Assembly (NCBI RefSeq): GCF_963855985.1
Contig: NC_087106.1
Coordinates: forward strand, 14,524,012-14,588,011
Direction: 5' to 3'
Source of the DNA: Ostrinia nubilalis
Lineage: Eukaryota > Arthropoda > Insecta > Lepidoptera > Crambidae
DNA: 64,000 nt
Part shown: positions 32,901 through 48,429 of the stretch, in pieces
How the letters are laid out: each line of letters opens with the position of its first letter
How positions within the stretch are numbered: position 1 is the stretch's first letter
Translations under genes and position numbers: made by a program
The notes under the pieces: generated by a model
The model's database searches: none
What the model saw: only the letters and a program-made list of their open reading frames with translations
Told to the model about the DNA's origin: nothing

Positions 32901-35900
32901 ACTTTTATTGAATGTTAATTAACTACTAAGCTCTTGTTTTTAAACAGTATCTTGATCCTTTTACCAGTGCTCTTGTACGTAAAAGACGGCCCTAATTGGT
33001 TTAAAGACAATTTTGATTCTTCGTAGGTTATGGTCAGTTTTCATTACCCACAGGAAGGCGACCTAGAAAACATGGCTTTCGGTGACGCGTGTTTCTCAGT
33101 GCCATTGTGCCGGATTAGTTGGTCCACGCGTTGACCTCCCTCGTCTACGCTCGCGCCGTGTCGCGCTCGTGGGTCGGCGAATGAATGGGCTCGTAAGTTC
33201 GGCGACGAGGCGAGGTCGCGGCCGCCCGCTCCGGACGCCCGGCGCTGCGACTGGATCCACGGCTCACAACAATCATGCCTTAATAGGCAACGCAGATTGA
33301 TGACTTGCCAAAAATAGAATACCTGTGTCGCATCACCATTTCTTTCCATCGTATGGGTTGTTGTAAGCACCACAGTTAAACAAGATGTCGTTGTAGACTT
33401 TGCCTCTACAAGCTTACTTGAGCTTAAGCTCTCAAAAAAGAGCCAATTTGAACATGTGAAACGTATTGTTTCTATAATATTCATAAACTTGCCTCATGAC
33501 AAAGACAAGGAAAGTAGGTAGAAGTATAGCTTGTCACAAAATTTGAATAAGCCCACCGGCCAGATGTGCAGTCATGGCGAAACGCGCGCGACGGCGGCCT
33601 GACGCGCCGCGACGGGTGCGCCCGGCCGCGGCCACCGCTCGCTCGCAGCCCTCGGGCGGTCTTACCATACTCATAAACTTTATAGTGTATTTAACTTTTT
33701 GCGAGGTTTATCACCGCTATAACTACTAGTGACCGGTTTTGCGTAATAGTATTTTTTAACCATGATTTTTTTGTCGAGCGGCTATTCTGGTTCAATGAAC
33801 ACCATTAATATTTACTATTTCTTATATTGGTTGAAGTTATTGGCTTAGATGTTGCTAATTTAGATTTAAATACTCGTAGATGATATCAGTAATGATGAAG
33901 TTTATTGAAGTGTGACGTTAGGCTCGCTCGTAGAGTACACCGGCTCGCAGAGTTTTTGATTGAAAAGATGCAACGATATAATTAACTTTTAAAAAAAATA
34001 AAACCGACTTCAAATGCGTGAACACAAAAAAATACTAAAAATTAAAAATATTGCGTATAAAAAAGTTCATCCCCAATTTTCCACCCTTGGGGGTGAAATA
34101 TTTTCTTCAAATTCGCATGAAACCACCCTTTTGATAATACCTATTCAACAAAAAAATAATCGTTCAAATTGATTTATAATCGGCGGAGATATTGCGTATA
34201 AAAAAGTTCATCCCCAATTTTCCACCCTTGGGGGTTGTTTTTTCTATTATTAAATTTAAATGGGACCACCCTTGAGGTATTACCTATACGCCGAAAAAAT
34301 ATTTGTTCAAATCGGTTCATAATTGGCGGAGTTATCGCGTAACAAACATAGAAAAAAAAAAAAACATACGGGTCGAATTGAGAACCTCCTCCTTTTTTGA
34401 AGTCGGTTGAAAATGCGGAGTGAATGTTTTATGGTAAAGCAGGTTTATTACCGACAAGTTAAAAGGAATTACAAGAGTGAGGATTTGAGGTTCGGGCGGT
34501 ACTCACAGCACGGAGAGGTGCGGCAGGCGCTGCAGCGCGAGCGCGTGCAGGCGCGACAGCGGGTTGGCGCGCAGCTCCAGCCGCGCCAGGCGCCGGCAGC
34601 CCGCCAGCGCGCCCGCCGCCACCACCTCCACGCGGTTGCTCGCCAGCGACCTGCCCGCAACACAACACGCGTCAGATACCACGAACACGAGATGGGGCCA
34701 GCAGACGAGCGACAGCCCGGTCACCGCTTGCGACTGCGGCTGAGCGGCGCTGCTGGCGGAACGGTTTGCTCTAGGCTCCAAATAGCAAGGGATGCCTAAT
34801 ACAGTATGCTATCTAATACATATAACAAACACAGTTTCCTACGTTTCAGCCAAATGATGTGTGACATATTATAATTTACACTTATAAATATTCATCACAG
34901 AGATAGAGGACCAAAAGGATCGCTTCATGAACATGGTATACGTATATTTTAAAACAAACATCTAATGGTAGTGTATTTCTGTGAAATAAATGAATTGAAT
35001 TGATACAGAGGTACATAATTGGATTCCACCTCGGTATTTTGTTCACGAATCTCTCGTCGGCGTGGAACGTGATAAATATCTTGGGCTTAATCTAAATAAA
35101 CAAAAATAAATTATAATCTCGTTTCGAGAATCCAAAATATTTTTTGCACGCGATTTGGAGCCGTAACTTCAACATTTCCCCATTTAAGGTTAACATAGAG
35201 CGGCACTCACAGGTCTTCGAGCAGCGGCAGCAGCTGCACGGCCGGCGGCACCTCGGTCAGCAAGTTCTCTTCCAGGCGTCTGCGACAAAGACACAAATTA
35301 TGGCAACTTTAAAATTATGTTCACTTTAATGGGTACTTATAATACGAAAGCTAACTACCTAGTACTCATTATCGCACTCGACAGTTAAAATTATACGACT
35401 GGCTATTATTTCTTTATCTAACAATGAAAAAGGACAAAACCCAAAAACACCATTTCAATGAACGATAATATGGCAAAGTAGCCGAATAACGGTGGTATTT
35501 GCATAGAATTTGAATGTGTGGCGAAAACTGATTGATAAAGTGATATAAGCCGCCTAACTGTACATATTAGATGTAGCACGTTTTCGTCAGAGTGAAGCCG
35601 TTACTCCAATTTATAGCCTCCCGCATCGACAAGGCTAGGCGTCGACAATGCGTCGGGTTCGCACCGCAGTTCGCACGTAACAAATCGCAAGTGATCGCGG
35701 CCGCGTCGCGCGTCGCTGCGACCGGCGCTTGACGACGGGCAATTTGTTCGCCGCAGATAAGTGCCATCGAGGGACACGTTGATGGGTGCTTGCTACCTTT
35801 AGGGCTGGGGAGTAGTGAATAACTATCAACGGACTGAGAATTCCTTACCTTCCTGTCTGTAAAACTATTACTTAAGACTCAGACTCAAAAGCCTATTTTT

Positions 35901-38289
35901 TGGGAACTTTTAAACATCAGGAGAAATTATAAAAAGTAAACAATCTATAGGGGCCTTGGGATCTTGATTCATAGCGTTATAATTAATGTGGTCGTAAGGA
36001 TCAGAGTGTCTATTAGGTAGGTGTTCCGTGGTACAGTTATTAATTTTGAGCCAAGCTTTTAAAGTAAACAAATACAATGTACATAATCTTTGACTCGACG
36101 TTTTGTTTGATTTAGCTACAAGCTTAGTGAGTATATCATGGCACCTAACTAAGACGCCAACCCTACGGAGGATGAGCCTTCACCCGCGCCCGCAGTGATC
36201 ACCCGCCAGATTTATGGCCGCTATCCGCCGCCGCCACGCGCCGCGATTGTTCCCGAACAGTGTGCCGCCCGCTAATGCTATTATGATCTACGACTACTTA
36301 TGATCAACTCAAGTTGTTAGGAAGTGCGCAAAGAAATTTTCCCACATAACAGGCATTAATGTGAAACTAACGTTTAGGTATCATTCCAATTTAAACTAAG
36401 TGAATACTTACCACATTAAAAGAAGTTTAATCTTATCTTCCTTTTAAGCCGTGGCTTTGCATATATTTATATCGTTACTAAAGTAAATCGCATTTCGAAT
36501 ATGTTTTACGTCGTAAAAAGTGAAGAAACGATAATCGTGAGCCGATAATTTTCTTGTCGCTTTTATAAATTCAGCGCGCGTGTGCTTTAAAAGCTTTCAC
36601 ATTTACCGTACATAATAAAATTAGCCAAGAATCTTGCTGACTGATTTAAGTATTTGTATTTGCGATGGCTTAATAAAAAATATCACTGTGTATATTTGTA
36701 ATAATGTTGGCTTTATAATATTTTAAACTGTATTGATTATTGATATGATTAAATGTTTTTTTGTGTGCATGTAACGGTTCGGAACAAACTGCATTGAATC
36801 CATATTGCATGTTGTGTCAGCCTATAATTGTTGTTGCATTGTAACTTTGTTCATAATTGTTATTTTTAAGTGTACATGTTGTAATGTAACAATGTTGGTA
36901 GACCTAATAAATAAATAAAATAAAAATAAAACTGATGACTTTTAATTTAAATAAATGATAAGTATTTTATAGATAATTGGGTATATTATAAAAAGTGTAA
37001 TTGACTGAAATACTTATTATGAACGTAGGTGATTCATTATCCTTGCGAGTAAAATGAATGGAAGTATTTAATCCCCAAGCAGATGGTGGCAATTTTCGTA
37101 TTTGCAGCTATCGGGTTTATTAATAACGCGATAAGCGTCGACAGAGTGATACCGCTAGAGTTGTGCGTCTGCAGCCCACGCGAGAGCTGGACGCGGCGGA
37201 CGGACGGCAGTTGACGAGCACACGTGGGTGATACGTGTGACATTATGTTGTAAGGTACTAGTATACTAATGTGGAGTCTAAGCTTACGCTATTGTTGGTA
37301 TGAGTTATTATGAATCTACATCATATCTTCCTTCTGGTAGGTACTTCTTCTACATAGTGGTTATAATAATTTTAATCATAATTTATGTCCATGTTAAAAT
37401 CTCATTAGAATCTATAAACAAGTAAAACAGCAGCAGTCTTAATGTTTTTATTAATCGATAAGTCAGTAAACCTACTAATTGTCCGGGCGTGGCACTGTGC
37501 GGCTGATCTGTGGCTGCGCCTGCGGCCGCGACGGAGACAAATAGCGCCACTTCTCTCTTATCGACGACTTCGAGGTTCCGTACCGCCTAAACGTTCTAGT
37601 TTAATTTCCCTTTTAGTGAAATGACGGGCGTTTATCAGTTTTATTAATTTGTTTGTAAACAGGCAGCGATAGCGGAGCGTGGATGATTAGTGGCGCTCGC
37701 GCGGCGCTAACTAATAGGCCCACTTTTTGGCCGTTAAGGCTTCGCATAAGTAAGTACAGTCATGAATAAGCACATTTCTCAAAGCTTCAGAGCTCACTTA
37801 TATTAAATGACATTGGTAGTCTCGATTAATGACTCCTTGAGCGGTGATCGTAGTGTAGTAATAAACGCGAGTGTGAATGGGACGTCGTTCTTTAGCCCGA
37901 TAGACTAATATAAGTGGCTTTATAAGTCAGAGGACAATTGAGATGATGAGAGAACCTATACAAAGTTAAGTACCTACTCTATGGAGAGAATTGGTTGGGA
38001 CGGGACGCCTAAGTAATGGGCAAACCTAGTTTTTGGCTCAGGGAGGGGACAGTTTGATCCGGGGAGGAACGTGCAAATCGAATAGGTATGTTGTGAGTGG
38101 AAATGCAAACTTAAAACCATAATAAACATAAAAAAAATGTAATTAATAACTTAGGTAACTTGTGTTACCAACTTTACCTACTTATAATTTCATTCTCAAA
38201 ACTTTTATTCATTAACCTTTTTTGTCAGGCATCCCTTCACAGTGAATAATCCCAACTATCCCAACTAATATTATAAATGCGAAAGTAAC

Positions 38290-38342
<53 letters not shown>

Positions 38343-41300
38343 TACGCTTTCCCGCTTAAACCTCGCAACCGATTTTGATGAAATTTGGCATAGAGATAGT
38401 TTGAGTCCCGGGAAAGAACATAGGATAGTTTTTATCCCGGTTTTTGAAACAGGGACGCGCGCGATAAAGTTTTTCTGTGACAGACAAAATTCCACGCGGG
38501 CGAAGCCGCGGGCGGAAAGCTAGTTTGTAAATAAACGAGGAGATAATGGCACCGCTGCTGTGATTTGTTTGAGCCGCGCCTGATCACCGCCTCATTAACA
38601 TAATCGATAATTTTAAGCAATTACGTATTATTTTAGCTGTAGGTTGACTTGAGAATCAAGAAGGGGCCGAAACGTAGTATTTTAAAGTCATAGCATTTTC
38701 CAGGATTTCATTATTTTTGAAATTTCAAATGGCTCGAGCTTTGCGTTGATGAGAAGTCTGTAATGATTTTGAATTCCATCTGACTTTTAAGTTTAACTTA
38801 ACATCCCTGGAGTTTATTGGATCAGACAATCTAATCTAACACGAATCTGATAATGTTTTGTTGTTAAAGATTATCACATAGCTATTATTTAGAAGTCAAC
38901 TTCCCCTTGTGGAAATGAAACAAAACAAATTGGGCATTAGGTAATATTATATGTTATTTCACGGTTACCGATTTGCATATACATAATAGTATTGATAACG
39001 TATTACAGTTAATGGTTAAATAGTTGTTTTTGGAGAGTTTTGTCGAAAGGATTTTTTTTACAAAGAGCGCCAGTTCAAAGTCTCGCAGAATTCATCTTAC
39101 TTTATTGACAAAGTTAGCGCTGCTAACTTTCGTTATCGTAGAATTATGCTGTAGGTAGGCTCAAGTCTGACTGTCTATCGTACATTGCTTTAAATTATGA
39201 TTTGATTAAGTTGTATGTATGGCGTATAAGTATAAATATGTAAAGTACCTACGTAGGATATTAAAAGCCAACCTAATATTCCGGTAAGCAATCCTACTAG
39301 GTTCGGTTAGGTCGTATCAAACAAAGCTATCAGCTAAATACGTTTTCACAGACTACACGATGGATGAGGAAACATGTGTGCAACACGACACTTGTGTGAG
39401 CGGTCGTATGTCAAGTCGCGCGCTCGTTAGCCGCTAACTGGCCGACCAGCGCAAAAGCAATTAACTGCTCACCGCGCTCGCGCTCGCCCGCCGGGTTTAT
39501 GTGCCGCACTCCATCGCCCTGGCTCTGAGGGCCTGAACACTCCACTGCATCCGTTTGCATGGGCGGACGCATGCGACAACGAGCACGTGATGTTGAATAA
39601 ATGGTTAACAACCTCTTGTTTAAAACAGATCAATGTTTATGATGCCGATCTGTTGTTTTTTTAGATGTTATTATCTACTGAAAGTTTTGTGTAAGGTTTC
39701 CAGGTTAACTCTAAACAATTAATGATAAACATGGAAATCTCTTTTAAACATGAACTCGATTAGACCCCATTATGCTGACAAAGGCGACTGAGTATCTTCT
39801 TCTCAAGTGGTGATAGGGAAAGCTATATTTGGGACGTGTCTATGTGCCCTGGAATGGGCCTATGTACCAAATATAAACTAAGTATTTGATTTGATTGGCT
39901 CTGAGAAGTTGTAAACAAAATAACCATTAGGTATGAACGATTCGGGTAGGTACATAAACTTAATAATAAATCTCTAGCCCTATCACTATAACTATCACAC
40001 GTAACTTTTATGACAAATTAAGTGAGCTATTCATAAATCATAATTGATTCACCGTTCGTGTCCGTACAACTTTTTCAATCAAGATATTAAGTTCTTGGGA
40101 AACTTGGAGTACCTATCAGATAGATTTGTTCCAATAAACGTTTATAAGTTATTGCTAACTTGTACCAAATAATTGATTGTTATTGACTTATTCGTTTGTA
40201 TACCACAGTCGGAAAACTCGGTAATGGACACTTGAACGTTCACGAAGAACACACAACTAGAGTAAACTAATGACGTCCACTACAAAATGTAGTGTACTAA
40301 CTGCTGTAGTAGACAGTATTTAAAAAGGAAGAGGTTTGGAAAGTAAGGAGGAGTCGAGTACTCACAGCACGCGGATGTTGGGCGCGTTGGCGAAGGCGCG
40401 GTCGTCGATGTGCGTGATGCGGTTCCTCTTCAGTACTCTGCAACAAACTTTGGCGGTTAGTATTTTCATTGGATTACATTACATATGGAGACTGCGGACT
40501 TACTTAAAATAGATAGTCTTATCAAAAATGCAGTAGCTGCGTAATAAATATGTTTTTATTATAACATCATTAAAGTTAGATACCTTTTTTCATAGTTATT
40601 TTAGGCATTTTTATTGAGGAAGCTCAATGTTTATTTAACTATTTTGGAAAATAGGAGATTGTTTGTTTATTTACGAATAACTCTGCTTTAGCACACCATT
40701 CGTTTGATTAGCTCTTTAACTAATTGCGTCCGAATTAGGTCACCGTAGGTGAATTTGGTTTAGATACAAAGAATAAGATGTGCAATAAATAGGTCTTGAG
40801 GGCACTATATTTAGCCTTAGCGGTTCGATGGGCGCGATTCCGCCTCGCGCGACCACCTGTTTGCCATTTCCCTAGCATTCTTTGAGATCAAAGGCCGCAT
40901 TCTTCGCAGGTACAAATTAATGGCGGCCTGTAAATCATCGCAGACGCTCCCCAAAATGTTAAACGAGCAAAGCGAACAAAGACTTTACTAGGAGCACCTA
41001 AAATTAATTCAATTGAAGCTGGTCCCTGTAAATAAAAAAAATGTCTTCTTCACAGACAACTTATTTATATTTTGTTGGTGGTGTTAACCTTTCGGTAGGT
41101 ATAATAAATTTCAGTCTTCGAATATGGTTTATTTAAGTATCCGGCCTAGAGAATAATAAAACGACAACATTAAACCCAATTCTGTTACGAACTAGTCGTA
41201 GATTAAGTTTAATCGTCTCAAAACAATCAGAAGAGTCCATAAACAGGAGGAGGATGAGCCGCGCTCGTTAATGTAATGGATGGCGAGTCCGCGCCGAGCC

Positions 41301-44300
41301 GCGTGTCGCGGAGCCCGAGTGCTGCGCGTAAACATGAGGGGGGACCGACTATAGATGAGGGATGGTGTTATGAAATGGATTTATAATCTGGTGAGCGCAG
41401 TTATTCGTTTCTATAGAAGCTCTAGCACGATTTTTGACATGCTTTTTGTTATCTATGACAGTCGAATAGCATCAAACCGACTGAAAATTTAGATCACATT
41501 GAAACTTTGAGATCACCATCAAAATTGCGTTTTTTTTCAACTGTGAAAGGTATTGAAGTGATATGTCTTGTAAGTTAACTTTTACCATCCCACAGTAATG
41601 TTCTAGCCGAGTGTAGAGATGCTAGACGTAGACGCTATTATGGCCCATTACAGGCGAGCGCGACGGTCTGCCGAGTGCCATACCGGGAGCATCGCTTGCA
41701 CCGCCTCATTGGCCCCAGACTGGGACAGGCCAGCTGCAGCGTGATCCACAGCGCAGACGTAACGTTGACGTTGACGCCAAGAACATTTTGTTACCAGAAA
41801 ACCCCGATTCAAATCTCGTATCGTACGCAGCGATTCTAGCTCTTTCAAAAGAAGCAATTATGTAGGCATATTATTCATGAAAATGAACGTGTATGCAGAT
41901 GAACGTGTAAAACACATGAAAAACACATAGTCCAGTCAAATTAGACATGAACCCTGCAATAATTCGCATACAGCTGAAAATTGGTACGAATGTTTGGAGC
42001 ACCATTATGAATTAACTGTGAAAAGTCCCCATCGAACCGACATGTGCTAAAAAAAAATTCAAGGTAATTCAAGAACAATGTTACGGAATAGTTACACAAA
42101 AAACCTTTCAGTATTTTTTCGTATCACAATACAAACACGCCGAATCTCTTTCTAAATAAATCTTTTATGTTTCGAAACGAGAGCGACACAGGATTCCCTT
42201 TTGCCTCGTCTTTTAAGGTTTACTCGATAAATACAGATAACAATGGGATGAGACAATACTGCGAGACGAATAACTAATGCGATCGCTTGCGGGAGTGAAC
42301 GTACGAGGAGCGGGCGCTGCTGGTGCGGTGAATCACTTCGGAGTGATTATGCGTGATTCGCTCGCGCGCTGTAAATCAAGCGCCCGCCGTCGCTGCCCAT
42401 ACATTATGTATGCTGAAGAGTTCGCTTCATAATACGCACGCGAGATTTATAGGCCGGAACACCAGCCCGCCGCTATTGATCGCTTCTTTATTACGCTCCG
42501 CTCTCGATAGATAACAAAATTTGTTTGCTTTTATACACTGGAGAAGTGAACATAATTAAAAATAGTTTATGGAGGTGCCCGATGTAAATAATCTCGATGC
42601 TAATAAAACACAAAAGATGTATAGTAGGTGTAGTTTCACCGTGGCCATCCTTCACTGGCCGTAATAAAATCTCTGAATGGCCGCTAAAACTGTCACAATG
42701 TTTATCGGACATCGCGTAATGAATGACGCCAATAAATTTCTAATTTTCCTTTCCAGTTAGTTACTATCTTGAGACATTCTCGGAGGGCGGCGCGCTTGGG
42801 CGGGCGGGGTCGACGACCTGCGGGCGCGCGGCCGCCGCGCTCGATCCGTCGGCCGGCCGCCTGGGCGCCGCGCGCGGCCGCGGCGGACCTCCGGCACTGT
42901 GCACTCCTCCTGCGAGCGCACTGTCATCTCCTGTTCGTGATGGATATCGCTGAGAACAGCCTAAACTGATTTTGTCATTAACCCTGGGCGTGTAGAGCTA
43001 TAGAGCCAATAAAACTTTAACGAGATGAAAATTAAGGACTACCAAAGTTTAAATAATACTGTAGCTTGCGGCCATGTTAGGCTTGTAAATAAAAACATGA
43101 ATTTGCTCAGTGGATTTATTTGTAAGGAAAAGTCAAGGACGCCTCGCAAGAAATTGATAACCCTCGTAAAAATCGGATTTTCCACTTGACTGGTTAATTC
43201 CATATAGTCCCATTTTATGTTCTGGCGATGTGGTTCCATTCGATGTATTTCGAGACGCGATCAAATGTATAATTTCGCATTACTCGAATCTGTACGCGAT
43301 GTTTACGACGTGGTTATTGCCGCGCGGTGCCCGGAGCGGTCGCCAGTGAGCTTGCCCACGTGTCGCGCTCAGCTTAATGAACTTCATGAACTTCACTGAC
43401 TCAACTTACGGGCTAAAAATATCTGACCTACAACTCAAATTACTTTGGTAAATAATTTAGTTTAAACCTTTGCTTTAGGTCCTCATCGTTAATTTGTTGA
43501 AATGCCTATTAGTTACCGTCACAAAGCAATTAGGGCTTGTTCCCACGGAGATATTTTTTGCAGGATCCCGTTTAGTAGTATCATCATCATCATTATCTAT
43601 CATCCCGTTTGTATCCCGCTAAATACCGATCCGTTCGAATTTGTAATTCGAAATTCAAACACACGTGATTATATTGTGTGTGTTCTCACGACAGTCCTGT
43701 TTTGCTGTTCCTGCATTACTAGGTTGCCATGAAAACGAGCCCTTACACTTTAATCAATGTATAGGACGAGCAAACTACCCATAATAATTATTAAAGTTTT
43801 GTAAAATCACTTTTCCAATAGGCTCTAGGCATTTTCATAATATTAAGATGTAGGTATTTCCTCTGTGAGTTGCCCTGATCAGTCAGACTCATAAACAAGT
43901 TAATATGAAGTTGCAAGTTAGTTGGGCCGTTGTATTGATAAACATCGTTTGACACGGGCGCGAATTGGGCTGCGTCCCGCGGGACCGCGCTAACACGCCC
44001 GGAACAACGATAACTCACTCGGAGAACATGAAATACACCGTGATTTATACTTCTTTTGCTATGATGCTTAACTTTGACCAAACTAGTATTAGTAGTATAC
44101 ATTTTTTTAAATTAGACATTAGATGACATTAGATGACAAAGTCTTAGATGGTTACCTAAAGATGGTTCATTAATAGGCTCGTCATATCTAACTGATGAAA
44201 GAAAGAGATGTAATTTTCTACACTAAGAAAATCTCATGAACGGAGATTCGTAGACTCGTACTTGTATTTAGTTTATCTGAGGAACGAAATGGAGGCGTAT

Positions 44301-47300
44301 TTCTAGTTTATTTATCAGCGTATCTGGCTGAGCTTGCCAGTCCTTAGTCCGCAGGACATCCGGCGACACATCCGAGCCCGACCCGCCCGCGGCGGAGCGC
44401 CGGCCGAGCGCACTGGCCCGAGGCGATTTGTCTGTCCCAAATGGCATTTGTGCTAAATATTTGTGTACGGCTATCATGAACATAGACGTTGTCATATAAA
44501 CATACCCTACATGCAACTCCAACCCGATGAAGGCCCTTCATTCAAGGGACGTAATCTTATTTGGTTATTTAAAGGTTACTCGCTCAGGAATTTTGCTATT
44601 ACTGTTTTAAATGGACTCTTGGCAAACTAACAACGCAAAGCTAGGTTTCAAATGATTAAAACTGAACTAGTTGCATATTTGTTTCTTTTTTAATTAAATA
44701 ACAATTAATTACCTTTATCTTTATTTTATACAAAATTAATTATAGTATGTACATAGTAAAGTTAATTTCGAAGCATGTTTTAATTTGCAAATCTGGACAC
44801 GTGTTTCCTACTCTCAGGAGACAGTGATTGGCATCTCTATTATCTTCGCAGTTTACGCTGCGGTTTCAATTTGTTTGCCTTTCGGACGCTGCTCGAGCAT
44901 CAACGGTCCAAGCTTGATTGTTATGTCAGGGCAGCGGAATATTTTATGCTCTAGATAGAGTAGGGGACGTCTATTACCGGTACACATACTCCGGTTCTAT
45001 ATTTGCGTCGATTTTATCTTTGCAATTCTCCGAATGACTCTACGTCCTAATACGCGTATCGAACGGTGCGGAGTCGGTGACCTTGCGGCCACCGAGCGGC
45101 CTTATTACAGCTTGGATACTTTTAATTACATGATGATTAAAATTAATCCATATTATTATTATTATTATTATTATATAGTAAGTATTACAGCGTTAAAAGT
45201 TTTCCAAGTGGTAGTTAATTTGCATTATTATTGGGAGATATGAACGTTATTAAGCAACACGTTATTAAAGTAGGTATGTAGAGCTAACTATAAACTCTCC
45301 TTTGCTTGAATTAATATTTGCGATTAATCATTTGGATAGTGGAAGGATTATATGTATAGATTTCAAGTACGAGTATGTCAAGCATTTTGGACGAAGCAAA
45401 GAAATAAGGAAATAGGTTTCCCAAACGTTGTTGTTGTCTTTTGAGGATGAAGCACATAGATTTTCGTAATCACGCAGAATCAAGGAAATAGGTAGTCTTT
45501 CTACAATGAACGAATCCGACAGGGACCTTGCGTGCGCTGGCGCATGCGTGGACGAGTTGAGTTGTCAAACCACAGCATAAATTTATCCTATGGTCCCACT
45601 CCGGAATTCCGGTCTCCGGATGCTGTTTGAAACTCTTGTCTGCCAATAAACCTTTCGAGTTGACATAATAATATTTTGTGCAAGAAGTCTAATCTGTAAC
45701 TTTTAAGTAGTGCGCATTTGTTTATTTAAGCATTTATTTATACAAACGGCGCGCAAACATTTGAACGTCAATTTGTTGACATGCGTTTCGCACGTCCGCG
45801 CGCTGCGCCTGCGTCGTGACCGGGCCCGTTTGCCTTCGCGCGCCGGGCTGCGGCCGCGCAGTGTCGCCAACCACTCCAATTACTATTTGAAACGTAGATG
45901 CGAAACTGATTATAAAGAACAAAGTAGCATAATAGGTAGAGCACTTTTCACTTTACCTAATGCAGGAGCAGGAGGTACCATGTGTTGGTTCAAGTGTTTG
46001 CGTGTAACAACAACGTGTCTGGGTAGAATGGCGGCGCACGCGACAAGTTATCTTTCTCCGATCTCGATCGGCGGCCTCGGCCCGCGCATCGCCCATTGAT
46101 ACCCGCGCGACCCGGTGCTCGGTGCGCACTTCATGTTGCACAATGACGCATTATTGAAATTCAAATAAGATACGTACTGCTACCTAAATATGTCCAACGT
46201 AGATCGATGATCTCTGTAAAGTATTTGTTTGCTATGTCTTCACTAATATACGAGCAGCTGCAGCTCCAATACGTCATGAACCACACAAGGCAAATCACCG
46301 CACCTATGAGCCCAGCCAGGCTCTGGTTCGCTCATTAGCATATGAATTGTACTCACAGCGTGTGCAGCGCCGACAGGGGCGGCAGGCTCGCGTCCGACAG
46401 CTCGCTGATCAGGTTGCCCGACAGGTCACTGCAAGGAAAAGAACTGCTTACTTATGTTATAATTATTTTCTATAGAAACCAGTGCAATAGTACAGAATGT
46501 TATGTTGTCTTAGAATAGAACTTAATATAAAATGCGTCTGGACTACAAAATTACGCGTGACAGACAGACAGAGTTGATTTTTGCAATTCCTATAAATTTT
46601 TTTCGGCTCGTCTTTTGGCTGATAATTTTTAAAATTGTCATTGAAACAAATTAATATGTAGAGCGCAGTGCGTAGGTAGTAGGCACGTTTATACGCCATC
46701 CATCTGTATGCAATATCTGTCGTAATAATACTCTGTTTGTGTTAGTCGTTTATTTCACGACTGTTGCACTTATCCAGCCACTGAAATGCATTTGTAACAA
46801 GTATAAATAGAACGCAACGCTTGATGATCTTATAGATAACATTGGTGATTGCTAGCAAGAAATATTAACTATATAAAATATATTACTGTCTTCTTATTCT
46901 TACTACATCACCAAAGTATTATCATAAACAACCTATCGATAGATTTTGAGAAAAATATCGTGACAACGTAAATACAAAGAATCATGATAAAAGGTCCGAT
47001 AATAGGTGATTACTTTGACATATGGGACTTATTTTTGGCGTCGATCTGAAAGTGATAGTAGATTTGTATATAAATAGGCACTACATTTGTAATAAATTAC
47101 ATTGCTTATAGCGTAATAAATATTCTGATACGAGTACTAAAAATATTATGATGGGCTATCCGCATCTCTAGACGTGAAGTATAAGCAGATGTTATCCGCG
47201 CGTTGTTCGATGTTTGCTCACATCCGAGCGCGCAATTTTCCTCGACTGTTATGGCTCGAATAGTTTATTAGTGGCACTTCGCAGTGATCTACACATTGGG

Positions 47301-48388
47301 GTGACCCGACTCTACCAACACGCATAAATAAAGCGACTAGATATAATAAATAATGACAAATATTCAGCAAAGCTGGCGTTTCCATCAAGATGTCAAAATT
47401 ATAATGTTATTCACGCGTGCGTGTCCACATCAAAGAGTTCAGAATAACTCGTTCCCATTCCGCTTCCTGCGCGGCGCGTGCGCGTGCGCCGGCCGCGCTG
47501 CTCGTCAATGGCCGGCCGCGACGCGCGCCTAGATCAATGGCACCGCCACACAGTAGTTTGATTTTAAAAAAAGGTGGACATACGATCGAAAGTCATAATT
47601 TCACTGAAACAAAAATTGTTTTGGATAGCATTTTGAATGCTGATCAACATTTGTCATTATGCATTTTTCGATAAAACGAGCCTTTCATGCTTAAAAAAAA
47701 TATGACAAGAAAATTTGTATGGAGAAAAATCTTTTTTATTTTTTTTCTGGCTACTGTTGCAAACTGTAGCGGTCAAACCTTATGTAGTCGTAAGTACCTA
47801 TGGTGCCTAACATTACTACATAACTACTTTTTGCGGGCACGCGCGGTCAAGCGAGTAATGGACATGCAAAATTTGAAATATTTTTATTTATTCATTATTG
47901 ACTAGCGGCCGCCCGCGACTTCGTGCGCGTGGATCTCGTTTTACCCCCCCTTCATCTATCTTACGCGGTTTAGATTTTTTCATACAAATGTTTTTTCCCG
48001 CTAACTCCCGTTCCCGTGGGAATTTTGCAATATCCTGTTGTAACGAAGCTTTAAGTTTACTAAGGTACCTGCATGCCAAATTTCAAGAGTCTATCTTACG
48101 CGGTTTAGATTTTTTCATACAAATGTTTTTTCCCACTAACTCCCGTTCCCGTGGGAATTTTGCAATATCCTGTTGTAACGAAGCTTTAGGTTTACTAAGG
48201 TACCTGCATGCCAAATTTCAAGCGTCTAACTTAAGCGGTTTAGATTTTTCGTACAAAAGGATTTTCCCGCTAATTCCCGTTCCCGTGGGAATTCCTAAGT
48301 ATCCTATAACCTGCCCAGGAATATGAAGAATAATTGTACCAAGTTTCGTTAAAATCCGTCAAGTAGTTTTTGTTTCTATAAGGAACAT

Positions 48389-48429
<41 letters not shown>

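Larger units (their letters stand above)
35280..40365. other. rk intron with islets, a retroposon and a Helitron
   Basis: 5.1 kb. Holds CpG-rich islets (about 35635-35730, 36175-36290, 37130-37230, 37490-37560, 37660-37740, 39400-39590), the retroposon copy at 36736-36930 and the Helitron at 38259-38523. Confidence 0.5.

Noticed and set aside
42769..42969. GC-rich 66-codon frame as a possible rk exon
   Set aside because: No LRR consensus, no fitting splice borders; it is one of the CpG-rich islets.
47898..48326. 142-codon plus-strand frame with repeated GLDFFIQMFFP
   Set aside because: Arises from the repeated blocks inside the Helitron copy; no other copy keeps it open in the same way.
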